The position numbers were made by a program, and so were the translations under genes. From assembly GCA_026415695.1 (NCBI GenBank), contig JAOAGP010000007.1:1-64000 (forward strand): a stretch of 64,000 nt of DNA. The letters are read 5' to 3'. Positions 18,209-27,800 of the stretch are shown here, piece after piece. Each line of letters begins with the position of its first letter. Within the stretch, counting starts at the first letter, position 1. This stretch comes from Thermodesulfovibrionales bacterium (GTDB lineage: Bacteria; Nitrospirota; Thermodesulfovibrionia; Thermodesulfovibrionales; Dissulfurispiraceae). Under the pieces are notes generated by a model. The model was not told the DNA's origin, did no database searches, and was given only the letters and a program-made list of their open reading frames with translations.

Positions 18209-19630
18209 TTACTCTACAAGACTAAATAAAACTTTTGCAATATCTGTGTTGTCAATAAAGCCTTTTAACCTTTCAGAACCTTTACCAAAACTCAATGAAA
18301 CAACAGGTGTAGCGTTGTGATAGGTTGTTGCCCATGAGGTAAAGAGTATCGGAAAGTATGCCTTGCCTAATACTGATGCCTGTGCATCGTATTGATATGC
18401 TAAAGGAACCTTTTTAGTCCTCAATGCCTTGATATCTTCATCGGTTACCTTTAGACCAACAAGATGTTCTTCTAATAACTGCTCCACAGCCTTGTTGTAT
18501 GCCTCTTCATCAGGCATATTTGGATTACCAGCCTTAATCCCCTTATGTATTGAATCAAGGGTCTTTAGTGCCTTTTCAAAGGAGAACGGCACTCTCTTGA
18601 AGTTGTGAAGATCATCATATTTTGGACATACGGTCTTGTCCTTTTCTTTATAACAGGTGAGCACCATTCCACCATTTGAGTGGTCAGATGTTACAATAAG
18701 TGTTGTATTATCTTTATTGTTTTGATAAAACTTGTATGCAATCCCTACTGCATCATCAAAATCCCTTGTCTCCTCAAGGCTTGCGGTTGCATCGTTTTTA
18801 TGGTTTGCATGGTCTATCCTCGCCCCTTCAATCATTGCTATAAATGGTTTGCCAGTTTTTGAGACCAAACCTATGAATTTTTCTGTCATTTCAGAGAGTG
18901 ATGGCTGTGTAGTTGGGTCTCTGTCACCATTTGCAAAGTTTATCTCCTTGTCTGAAAATAGTGCGATGAGTTTATCTGCCTTTTCTAATTTCTCAAAGTC
19001 TTCAAGTTTTGTTACAACTGTATAGCCTTTTTCCTTTGCATCCTTTAGTAAATCTTTCCCATCTTTTCTTCCAGCCTGCTTTTTCTCTTTATCCTCTGGG
19101 ATAAAATACATCCTACCACCACCAATTATGTAATCCACACCTAAATTGAGATACTGCTCTGCTATTGAGTCATACTCGGTACGATGTTTTGCCTTGGCTG
19201 CAAAAGGTGCTGGTGTGCCACCAACAACAGTATCAGTTGTGATAATTGCAGTCAGATATCCCTTTTTCTTGGCTGTCTCAAATATTGTGGTAAGGGATTT
19301 ACCGTCTGGTTTCATACTTACCATGTTTGTGTTGGTTTTTTGACCTGTTGCAATGGCTGTTGCAGCTGCGGCAGAGTCTGTTACAGGTGTGTCAAGTGCG
19401 CCAGTGTTGACGATACCAATTACAGCATCCTTCATAATACTTGTAAGATTTGCTTTGGTATCAAGCACCTGTTCATTATACATGTGCAATAGACCGATCT
19501 GCTCGATACCCATCCCATCACCGATAGCGATGAGGATGTTTTTCTGACCTGCTAATGCAGAGGTAGAAAGAGACAATACTAACAGGACAGTAACGATAAT
19601 TCTCAATAAAGTTTGTTTTTCCTTCAACAT
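18209..19630 (-). CDS. phoA: Alkaline phosphatase
   Basis: 473 residues from ATG 19630, with AAGGAGGA about 6 nt upstream; a TTG at 19633 is less likely. A signal peptide (to about residue 28, ALA) sends it to the periplasm, where it releases phosphate from organic esters. The catalytic Ser lies in VTDSAAAATAIATG, metal ligands in IAIGDGMG, EGARIDHANHKND and TSDHSNGG. It is first in the operon with pstS, directly under the PHO-box promoter, so phosphate scavenging and import are co-regulated. Confidence 0.94.
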   Translation of the reverse strand: MLKEKQTLLRIIVTVLLVLSLSTSALAGQKNILIAIGDGMGIEQIGLLHMYNEQVLDTKANLTSIMKDAVIGIVNTGALDTPVTDSAAAATAIATGQKTNTNMVSMKPDGKSLTTIFETAKKKGYLTAIITTDTVVGGTPAPFAAKAKHRTEYDSIAEQYLNLGVDYIIGGGRMYFIPEDKEKKQAGRKDGKDLLKDAKEKGYTVVTKLEDFEKLEKADKLIALFSDKEINFANGDRDPTTQPSLSEMTEKFIGLVSKTGKPFIAMIEGARIDHANHKNDATASLEETRDFDDAVGIAYKFYQNNKDNTTLIVTSDHSNGGMVLTCYKEKDKTVCPKYDDLHNFKRVPFSFEKALKTLDSIHKGIKAGNPNMPDEEAYNKAVEQLLEEHLVGLKVTDEDIKALRTKKVPLAYQYDAQASVLGKAYFPILFTSWATTYHNATPVVSLSFGKGSERLKGFIDNTDIAKVLFSLVE

Positions 19631-19719
19631 CAACCTTCCTCCTTAAAATTTGAGATATTGACTTCTTAAAGAAGCCTTACAATGATTTTGTATTGTGTGT
19701 TTAAAGTGCGGTTACTAAC

Positions 19720-19725
19720 ATTATA
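19720..19725 (-). promoter_or_regulatory. -10 element of the phoA-pst promoter
   Basis: TATAAT on the minus strand, 9 bp downstream of the last PHO-box unit (19735-19740), which takes the place of a -35 box. This geometry is normal for PhoB-dependent promoters. Predicted start near 19712, giving a leader of about 80 nt. Confidence 0.6.
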
Positions 19726-19734
19726 AAAACTGCA

Positions 19735-19784
19735 AGTTAATATGGTTTTAACAGGGTGTTAAGATTTAGTTACAGTGGTGTAAG
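19735..19784 (-). promoter_or_regulatory. PHO box: five 11-bp-phased repeats upstream of phoA
   Basis: Reading the minus strand, hexamers cTTACA, gTAACT, TTAACA, TTAAAA and TTAACT begin exactly every 11 bp (plus-strand positions 19779, 19768, 19757, 19746 and 19735). PhoB/PhoP-family regulators bind direct repeats of a TTAACA-like unit at one-turn spacing, and here the array ends just upstream of a TATAAT. Context (phoA-pstS) matches the Pho regulon. Confidence 0.72.
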
Positions 19785-19862
19785 ATGTTTTTTAAAACAG
19801 AGTTAATATTAATGTAATAATTTTTGTGATAGATTAAATTTAGCAAAAAAATGTGTCAGGCT

Positions 19863-20129
19863 ATGATTAAGTATTCTATTAAGCATCATGTAAAAGGAAG
19901 GATTAGGATAGATATACCGCAGATTAAGGGCATATCTATATCTCGTCTGCGAAACCTTTCTAATTTAGAAATACCCGATGGGATAACGGATGTCAGACCT
20001 AACCCGCTATCAGGTAGTGTTGTGATCACATATGACCCTTCAAAGATTGACATTGAGAAATATCTTGAGACTATTTCTAATGATGAAGATGTAATAAAAA
20101 TCTTAAGTGGTGCAACTAAAGGCAATTAA
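19863..20129 (+). CDS. Small HMA-like (ferredoxin-fold) protein without CxxC
   Basis: 88 residues from ATG 19863 (ATG 19851 also in frame; neither has a strong Shine-Dalgarno site). The motif HHVKGRIRIDIP near the N-terminus, then RPNPLSGSVVITYDP, match the first ~75 residues of the P-type ATPase at 24836-27880 and of the protein at 28930-29376. These three look like one HMA-related family (HMA_2 type) that lacks the metal-binding CxxC. It is a soluble single domain, divergent from phoA. It may act as an adaptor for the ATPase cluster 4-9 kb away. Function unknown. Confidence 0.6.
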   Translation: MIKYSIKHHVKGRIRIDIPQIKGISISRLRNLSNLEIPDGITDVRPNPLSGSVVITYDPSKIDIEKYLETISNDEDVIKILSGATKGN

Positions 20130-20234
20130 CAAGGATGACATTGATACCTTAATAATGTTTTGGTAATGGAGACTAAAGTCTTAATGCTAGTTTTTTGGTT
20201 TTTTTCTCTGTTGGATTTAATTGGGAGGTAGTTT

Positions 20235-22124
20235 ATGGCTGTTAGACTTAAATGGGAATTGGAGTTTAAAAGGGGAGTGAAAGAAACATATATTGAACCT
20301 TGTGTTGACAAGTCTGGTAATGGTAAAGATATTAAGACACAGCTTCTTGATTTAATAGATTTAGAAGGGCTAACCAGTCATTTTCAACCTATCTATTCAC
20401 TCAAGCACAAATCAATATACGGGTTTGAAGCACTTGCAAGGATAAAGGAACCACAAAACTTCCCTTCAATAAAAAACATCATTGATTTATTCTCAAAGGC
20501 AAGACAATGCGGCATATTATCATTGATGGATGTTACATGTTGTTTTAATGCAATAAAGACATTTTCAGAGCAGCAAACTAATGATGAGGATTATCTCCTC
20601 TTTATCAACCTATCTCCTGAAACCATATGTGACAAGGCATTTGGTGCAGAGATCAGTGAGGATATCATTAAAAACACGGCTATTAGTAAAGAAAACATTG
20701 TGTTTGAGATAACCGAAGAGAGTATGGCTCATAACCTTGAACTATTTAAGCACAACATCCAGAGATTAAAGGGGTTTGGTTTTAAGATAGCGATTGATGA
20801 TTTTGGAGCAGGGTTTGGCGGATTGAAGATGTTGTCTATTGTTGAGCCAGATTTTGTAAAGATTGACAGACATTTTATTTCAAATTTGGATAAGGCGATA
20901 GTAAAATACAACATCGTTGACTCTATAACCATTACCTGTAACAGAATGGGTATAAGGGTGATAGCAGAAGGGGTTGAGAGAAAAGAAGAATTTGATACCC
21001 TTTCGTCAATGAATATTGACTTCTTTCAAGGGTATTTCATATGTAAGCCACAGCCATACTTAAAAGACATTTCCATAAACGATGCGGTAACAAGCAGACA
21101 GGAAACCCAACTAAACAACATACAAAGGATAAGTGCAGATGCAAAGTGCATCGGTGATATCGCTCAAAGATTAGAGGGCTTGTCTTCTGATACCCCAGTT
21201 AAAACGATAGTCAATCTCCTGATAGACAATCCTGATATAAGATGTCAGCCAATAGTAGATGAGGATATGATTAAGGGTATGGTCTTTAGGAATCGGTTTA
21301 TTGAGAATCAGATTGTGGGTAAATATGGTTATGGTTTACATCTTAATTATCACAAGAAGATAAAACAGGTAATGGAAAAACACTTTACGATCGTTGAATA
21401 CAACGAGACACTTGAGGATGTATCAAACAAGGTTCAAAAGAGAGACCATCAATACCTTTATGATGAGATTGCTGTGACTAAAAATGGGAAATACTACGGT
21501 GTGGTTTCAATCAGCAATCTGCTTGATGCGATAACACAAAAGAGCCTTGTTTTAGCAAAGAGTGCAAATCCCCTGACAGGACTGCCGGGGAATGAGGCAA
21601 TCCAAAGAGAGATTGAAAAGAGGATTACACAAAACATGCATTTTGATGTTGCCTATTTTGACCTAAACAACTTTAAACCTTTTAATGATTATTATGGTTT
21701 TGCAATGGGTGATTATGTGATTAAATCACTTGCAGAGATACTTACAAATGCTGTTGATGGCTATGAAACCGATGATATATTTGTTGGTCACATTGGGGGT
21801 GATGACTTTATAATGGTTTCACACCCTTCAAACTCAATCAAGATCTGCAAACAGGTCATAGCAATGTTTGAACAACAGCAGGTAAAGTATCATGGTGCTG
21901 AAGACTACAAGGCCGGTTGCTACACAACTAAAAATAGAAAGGGCGAGATAGAAACATTTAAACTCTTATCTTTGTCTATTGCAATTGTAAGCACAGAGGT
22001 TTATAAGATAGACTCATATGCACAACTTGCTTCCATTGCCTCGGAGGTCAAGAAGGCGGCAAAGCAACAATCAAACCTCTTTGGAAGGTCGTCATTAGTA
22101 AGAGATAGGAGATTGATGGGTTAA
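20235..22124 (+). CDS. EAL-CBS-GGDEF cyclic-di-GMP signalling protein
   Basis: 629 residues. EAL domain at about 40-285: YGFEALAR, the FEITEES block, IAIDDFGAG, DFVKIDRH and VIAEGVE are intact, so phosphodiesterase activity is likely. A pair of CBS repeats follows (about 300-435). The C-terminal GGDEF domain (about 450-610) has NPLTGLPGN and the A-site GGDDF near residue 521, compatible with cyclase activity. No membrane segments. GGGAGG at 20223-20228 precedes the ATG. CBS motifs usually bind adenine nucleotides, suggesting energy sensing. The glycosidase gene begins 1 nt after the stop. Confidence 0.9.
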   Translation: MAVRLKWELEFKRGVKETYIEPCVDKSGNGKDIKTQLLDLIDLEGLTSHFQPIYSLKHKSIYGFEALARIKEPQNFPSIKNIIDLFSKARQCGILSLMDVTCCFNAIKTFSEQQTNDEDYLLFINLSPETICDKAFGAEISEDIIKNTAISKENIVFEITEESMAHNLELFKHNIQRLKGFGFKIAIDDFGAGFGGLKMLSIVEPDFVKIDRHFISNLDKAIVKYNIVDSITITCNRMGIRVIAEGVERKEEFDTLSSMNIDFFQGYFICKPQPYLKDISINDAVTSRQETQLNNIQRISADAKCIGDIAQRLEGLSSDTPVKTIVNLLIDNPDIRCQPIVDEDMIKGMVFRNRFIENQIVGKYGYGLHLNYHKKIKQVMEKHFTIVEYNETLEDVSNKVQKRDHQYLYDEIAVTKNGKYYGVVSISNLLDAITQKSLVLAKSANPLTGLPGNEAIQREIEKRITQNMHFDVAYFDLNNFKPFNDYYGFAMGDYVIKSLAEILTNAVDGYETDDIFVGHIGGDDFIMVSHPSNSIKICKQVIAMFEQQQVKYHGAEDYKAGCYTTKNRKGEIETFKLLSLSIAIVSTEVYKIDSYAQLASIASEVKKAAKQQSNLFGRSSLVRDRRLMG

Positions 22125-22125
22125 A

Positions 22126-23355
22126 TTGGGCTTTTTGTGGGGTGTTGCGACCTCTGCATTTCAATTAGAAGGCTCTCCATATGCTGATTGGACATCGTGG
22201 GATGATGTGCTTTGTGCAAGCCCAGATATCACAAATCACTACTATTGCTACAAGGATGACCTCAAACTGTTGAATGAACTTGGTGTAAATGCCTACCGCT
22301 TCTCTGTGGAATGGAGCAGGATACAGCCAAGGGAAAACAGATGGGATATATCAGCACTCCAACATTACAGTGATATTGTATCTATCCTCATTGATAATGG
22401 CATTACACCAATGGTAACCATACATCACTTTACACATCCTCTATGGTTTATCAAGAAATACCCATGGCATGAGGATTCATCTATTGAAAAGTTTATGCTA
22501 TTTGTTGAAAGGGTTGTCAAGACACTTTCTAAAGTAAGATACTGGATTACATTTAATGAGCCTTATGTATTGCTGTTAGGTGGTTATATTGAGGGTTGTA
22601 TGCCGCCGGGCATAAGGGATGTGAAGACCTCTGTTAAGGCACTCCAAAACATACTTATCTGTCATAGCATGGCATACGACCTAATACATAGTCATGTAAA
22701 GGATGCAGAGGTTAGTATTGCTCATAACATGGCATCATTTGCACCGTGGCATAGATATAATCCATTTGACAGGATACTATCAAAGATAGCAAAGAGGTTT
22801 TACAACCACTCCATCATTGATGCATTTATGACAGGGGTGCTGAAGGTGAAGTTTCCTTTTTATGAAGAATTCATCAAAGAACTGCCTATCAAGGGCAAAT
22901 TGGATTTTTTTGGATTAAATTATTACACGAGACTGCACTTAAGGTTTAATCCGTTTAGGAGGATGTTTATTGAGATAAGGCACAGGGACCTGGATGGTTT
23001 TGGTCTAACTGATTTGGGTTGGGAGATACACCCTAAAGGACTTGAAAAGGTAATCAAAACAGCCTCAAGGCTAAATGTCCCAATCATCATCACCGAAAAT
23101 GGCATTGCAACAAAGAACAGTCATAAAAAGATTGTATATATGAAAAGACATATTGATGTAGTTGAGCAGTGTATCAAAAAGGGATATGACATCAGGGGAT
23201 ATTTTTATTGGTCGCTGATTGATAACTATGAGTGGCTACAAGGTCTTGATGCAAGATTTGGTTTGTATAAAGTAGATTTTAAAACATTCAAAAGACAGCC
23301 TACTACTGCAGCAAAGTATTATTCCTACCTCATCTCATCAAGAAGGATGGGATAG
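22126..23355 (+). CDS. Glycoside hydrolase family 1 (beta-glucosidase/galactosidase type)
   Basis: 409 residues, somewhat shorter than the usual 440-470. It opens with FLWGVATSAFQLEG, the standard GH1 N-terminus, directly from a TTG start at 22126. The acid/base Glu is in TFNEPY and the nucleophile Glu in ITENG; FYWSLIDNYEW is also typical. No signal peptide, so it is cytoplasmic. It is cotranscribed with the EAL-GGDEF gene. Its last 18 bases overlap the 3' end of the opposite-strand Cys-rich gene. Confidence 0.92.
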   Translation: MGFLWGVATSAFQLEGSPYADWTSWDDVLCASPDITNHYYCYKDDLKLLNELGVNAYRFSVEWSRIQPRENRWDISALQHYSDIVSILIDNGITPMVTIHHFTHPLWFIKKYPWHEDSSIEKFMLFVERVVKTLSKVRYWITFNEPYVLLLGGYIEGCMPPGIRDVKTSVKALQNILICHSMAYDLIHSHVKDAEVSIAHNMASFAPWHRYNPFDRILSKIAKRFYNHSIIDAFMTGVLKVKFPFYEEFIKELPIKGKLDFFGLNYYTRLHLRFNPFRRMFIEIRHRDLDGFGLTDLGWEIHPKGLEKVIKTASRLNVPIIITENGIATKNSHKKIVYMKRHIDVVEQCIKKGYDIRGYFYWSLIDNYEWLQGLDARFGLYKVDFKTFKRQPTTAAKYYSYLISSRRMG

Positions 23356-23604
23356 GGCGTTATCATCTGATAGGCTGTCTCCCATGAGCTCTTTGTATTT
23401 TTTCTCACCTATACATTGGATTGCATATTTGCACCATTTAATACAATCAAGGGATATCTCACGAAAGATGTATTGACCACAATTTATACACTTCATCGTG
23501 GTTTCATCTGACCAAATCTCATTTTGGGACAAACAATAAGGACAGGTTATTTCTTCTGGATAAGGATTAGTAATGTGAGCAATGCCCGGACATGTTACAG
23601 TCAT
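23338..23604 (-). CDS. Small Cys-rich putative zinc-ribbon protein
   Basis: 88 residues. Pairs CPYC (about 21-24) and CINC (about 39-42) look like a zinc ribbon, followed by a second Cys cluster (CIKWCKYAIQC at about 54-64). It resembles small proteins I have seen in anaerobes but cannot name. Its ATG overlaps the stop codon of the MetK-like gene by one base (TAATG), so translation is coupled. Its 3' end overlaps the convergent GH1 gene by 18 nt. Product may bind Zn or Fe. Confidence 0.6.
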   Translation of the reverse strand: MTVTCPGIAHITNPYPEEITCPYCLSQNEIWSDETTMKCINCGQYIFREISLDCIKWCKYAIQCIGEKKYKELMGDSLSDDNALSHPS

Positions 23605-24815
23605 TATAAGCCAGCTTCACTACGCAAGATGCTACTTTTATCAGTTACTTCCCATGGTAAGCCAATGTCCATCCTGCCTACATGTCCATACGCTGCCAAC
23701 TTTCTGAAGAATCCACCTTTTACTTGAGATGGTAGATACCTAAGATTAAATTGTCTAAGTATGCCTCCAATCCTGAAGTCGAAGTGTCTTTCAATCAAAG
23801 ATGCAATCTTTTCATCACTTATCTTGCCAGTGCCAAAGGTCTCAACCTGTATGCTTACTGGTTTTGCCAAACCTATTGAATAGCTCAACTGCACCTCACA
23901 TTGTTCTGCAAGACCAGCGGATACCACATTTTTCGCCGCATATCTTGCTGCGTATGTCCCAACCCTATCTATCCTAATCGGGTCTTTTCCGCTAAGTGCA
24001 GCACCACTGTGGCGTGAGTATTCACCATAAGTATCTATTGCATTTTTTCTACCAGTAAGACCTGAATGCACTGAAGGACCACCAGTTATAAATGGGCCAT
24101 CAGGGTTGATAAAAATACGGGTGTTTCCATCAGGTTGAAGTTCCTCATCTGCAAATACAGAGTCTATGACGGTATCAATGATGTCTGATTTGAGTTTATT
24201 TAGGGACGGTCCTCCATATTTTTCAGGTTGTTGTTGACTTGCAACTACTGTAATACTGTGTATCCTAAATGGATAGCCTCCTTTGTATTCAATTCCAACC
24301 TGTGTTTTGCCATCTGGTGCTAAATAAGGAAGTATCTTTTGTATCCTTACTGATGTTAGTTTTCTTGAAAGTTTGTGTGCTAACCATATTGGATATGGCA
24401 TGAGTGATGGCGTCTGATTACATGCAAATCCAAAGCTCGTAACCTGATTTTTTACAGGGAGCATATCAAGTTGATGCTCTGTCATCTCCCTTTCATTGAA
24501 GTTTCTCTGTTCATCAGGTGGTAGTTCCTTTAAACTGGTAACTATACTGCATGTTTTACTACTAAAATCGTGTTTGTCATAACCGACTTGATTGATTACA
24601 CTTCTTGCGATACTTGAAAAATCAATATGTGCTGTGGATGAAAATCTCGCTGCAATAAAGACTATTGCCGTTGAAACTGCACATTCTGCAATAACTGATG
24701 AAAATGGGTCTTGCTGTAAAAAATGGTCAACAATTGCATCACTAATCTGGTCACAAAGCTTGTCTGGATGCCCTTCGGTAACCGATTCGGATGAAAACAT
24801 AAAGTCTTTTTTCAT
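23604..24815 (-). CDS. metK: Divergent S-adenosylmethionine synthetase (MetK-like)
   Basis: 403 residues, full length. Canonical parts: SVTEGHPDKLCDQISDA at the N-terminus, YLAPDGKTQV, a SGLTGRK block, RHSGAALSGKDP, YAARYAAKN and AAYGHVGR. Two active-site loops differ from standard enzymes: GAGDQG is replaced by PVKNQV (Asp118 of E. coli to Asn), and GDCGLTGRK is VHSGLTGRK (Asp238 to His). The usual GGGAFSGKD is SGAALSGKD. It may be a separate MetK subfamily with altered metal use or chemistry. It lies 20 nt downstream of the P-type ATPase gene, unusual company for metK. Confidence 0.85.
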   Translation of the reverse strand: MKKDFMFSSESVTEGHPDKLCDQISDAIVDHFLQQDPFSSVIAECAVSTAIVFIAARFSSTAHIDFSSIARSVINQVGYDKHDFSSKTCSIVTSLKELPPDEQRNFNEREMTEHQLDMLPVKNQVTSFGFACNQTPSLMPYPIWLAHKLSRKLTSVRIQKILPYLAPDGKTQVGIEYKGGYPFRIHSITVVASQQQPEKYGGPSLNKLKSDIIDTVIDSVFADEELQPDGNTRIFINPDGPFITGGPSVHSGLTGRKNAIDTYGEYSRHSGAALSGKDPIRIDRVGTYAARYAAKNVVSAGLAEQCEVQLSYSIGLAKPVSIQVETFGTGKISDEKIASLIERHFDFRIGGILRQFNLRYLPSQVKGGFFRKLAAYGHVGRMDIGLPWEVTDKSSILRSEAGL

Positions 24816-24835
24816 GGGTTCTCACCTCATTTATA

Positions 24836-27800
24836 TCAAAAATTCTTTGTCTTCAGTTTGGTTGACTCATTTATCAAAAATGGTGTTACGGTTGTAGCAC
24901 CTACAACAAGCGTATCTATTATACCAATTGGGGTAATGCCAAGAATACCTCTTAAAGGGGGTATCAGAAATGCCAAAAACTGCAGCAAAAATGACCCACC
25001 AATAGACCATTTTAGATATTTGTTGTCCTTGAGTTTTTCTTCTGAAAATATGTTGTTTTTATCAGACCTGCAACTTATAGCATGAAGCATCTGTGTGAGT
25101 GTCAGTGTCAAGAATGCAAGAGAGTTTGCCCTTGCTCCTGCTCCATATCTTGCAATACCATAGATATAAGATGCCAACGAACCTAATGTTATCGTGCTTG
25201 CCTCAAAGGTTATCCTCTTGAAATCTGATGTAGAAATAATAGTGGCTGTTGGATCTCTTGGAGGTTGCCTCATGATATCTGGTTCTGCCTCTTCCATTGA
25301 CAAAGCAAGACCGGGGGCAATGTCAGACAAAAGATTGATCCAAAGCAGTTGCATTGTATTGAGTGGTTGCCCTATACCAGTGGAGATACAGGTAAACATT
25401 ACCATAATCTCGCTCATATTTGTAGATAGTAAAAACCTCACGGATTTTCTGATGTTGTTGTATATAGTCCGTCCTTGTCTAATTGCAACAATCATCGTTT
25501 CAAGATTGTCATCTTCAATAACCACATCTGCTACCTCACGAGCTACATCTGTGCCTGTATGACCTAATGCTATACCAATATCTGCTGCTTTTAAGGCAGG
25601 TCCATCGTTTATACCATCGCCTGTCATGGCAACGACCTTATTTGCAGATTGGAGTGCCTGCACGATTTGTAGTTTGTTTGCAGGGCTAACCCTTGCAAAG
25701 ACATGAACCTTTTGGGCAAGGGCAGTTAATAACTCTGGTTCTATCTCTGATAGGTGTGTGGAGTCAAGTATCTCTAACTGCTCATCCTTGTTTAGATTAA
25801 GTTCCTTGCCTATGGAATACGCAGTAGGCACTTGGTCGCCTGTAATCATGATTGTGTCTATACCTGCTTGATGAAATGAATGAATCAGATTTTTTACACC
25901 ATCTCTTATTGGGTCAATCATGCCTGTAAGTCCAAGCCAGATGAAATTTGCCTTTCCTACAGGTAACTCGCATATATCACAAAGATCAATTGGTTGTTCA
26001 CATCCTTCAAGTTCACCTGTAGCCCCATATGCCATACCAAGTAATCTCAAGGATCTACCAGCCATATGCTCGTTTTCTGTCATTATTGTTAATCTATCAT
26101 CATCCGTTAGTGGTTTTATCTCACCGTCAGAAATATGCCAGTCACACAATGCAAGCACCTCATTTGGACTTCCTTTGATTGCAACGAAGGTCTTATACTC
26201 TGCATCTACCTTATTTTTGTGCATGGTCACCATGATGTTGCAGTTTTCTGACCTATGACGAATCTTTTGCAGAGGATATTGTTTTCGTATGGTCTTTACA
26301 TCCATCCCAGCAGTGATTGCAGAGTAGATTAGTGCATTTTCAGTGGATGAACCCCTAATGATGAGGTTACCATTATTGTTTTCAATCTCACTTTCATTAC
26401 AAAGCACAGATACCTTAAGTAGTGATTCAATCTCCTTGTTTTCTAAAGGGTTTATCAATTCATTATGGCAATAAAAACCGTTGTTATCAATATTTATATA
26501 CTTCATTCCACTAAATATTGACACAACGGTCATTTTGTTTAATGTAAGGGTGCCAGTCTTATCAAGACATATGCACTGCACAGAACCAAGTGTCTCTACT
26601 GCATCTAACCTTCTAATGAGGACATTGTGTCTCCTCATGTTTTTTATACCCAAAGCAAGTGTCGTGGTTGCAACAGTAGGTAAGCCTTCAGGCACAGCAG
26701 CAACGGCAAGGCTTATAGCAATCTTAAACATCTCCAAAAGACCATACCCTCTCAAAAGTCCTATTAAGAAAACAATCATACATACAAAACTGCTTATATA
26801 GACGAGTTGAGTCCCTATCTTTTCTAATTGGATCTCCATAGGGGTTTCAGGTGGCTTTGCCTCACCCACAAGGGTCTGTATCTTGCCAATCTCTGTAAAT
26901 CTACCCGTGTTAACAACTAACGCAATACCTTGTCCTCCTGTTACAAGTGTTCCCATATAGACCATGTTTAGTCTATCAGCAATGGGGGTGTTGATATTAT
27001 TGATGACCCTGATGTTTTTCATAACAGGCATACTCTCGCCTGTCAATGCAGACTCGTCAACACTTAGATGGGTTGACTCAAGAAGCCTCGCATCTGCAGA
27101 TACATAACTACCGGGTTTAAGCACAATAACATCACCGGGAACGATATCTTCGGCAGGAATTTCTTTTATCTTGCCATCCCTTTTGACAAATGCGTTAGGT
27201 TTAACGAGACTTTTAAGTGAATGTATCGTCCTTTCTGCCTGCATCTCAGTAAAGTATCCGATTAATGAATTTATCACTACTACACCTGCGATTATCAGGG
27301 CATCCATTATGCCACCAGTAAAGGCTGACACACCTGCAGCAAAGCCCAAAAGGGCAACAGGAAGGGATTTAAACTGATTTATAAATATGCTCCAACCTGA
27401 ACGAGGAACCGATTCTGGAAGTATGTTAGGTCCGTATTTTTTGAGCAATTCATTTGCCTTTTCTGTTGAAAGCCCATGCTGGACATCAGTTTGAAAGATA
27501 GTTAAAATTTCAGATTTTGTGTATGTATAAAATGGCTGTTGTATTTGCTCCTCAGAGTCTAATACTAATTTTCTAATCCTACGCCGACTCTTTGTAATAT
27601 TGGATTGACTGACCTTTGGTTTTTCTGGGTTGTGATTTTTGTATTCCTGCTTGTTAGTATTTAAAGCGGTTTCAAGTTTTTTTATGATAGTATCAAGTGT
27701 TATTGGGTTGTGATATAGTATCAAGACATTTGCGGTAAGGGTGTTTATCTTAAAACCGCAGATGTCCGGGATGTTTGATAAGGTCTTTTCTAATAACAGT

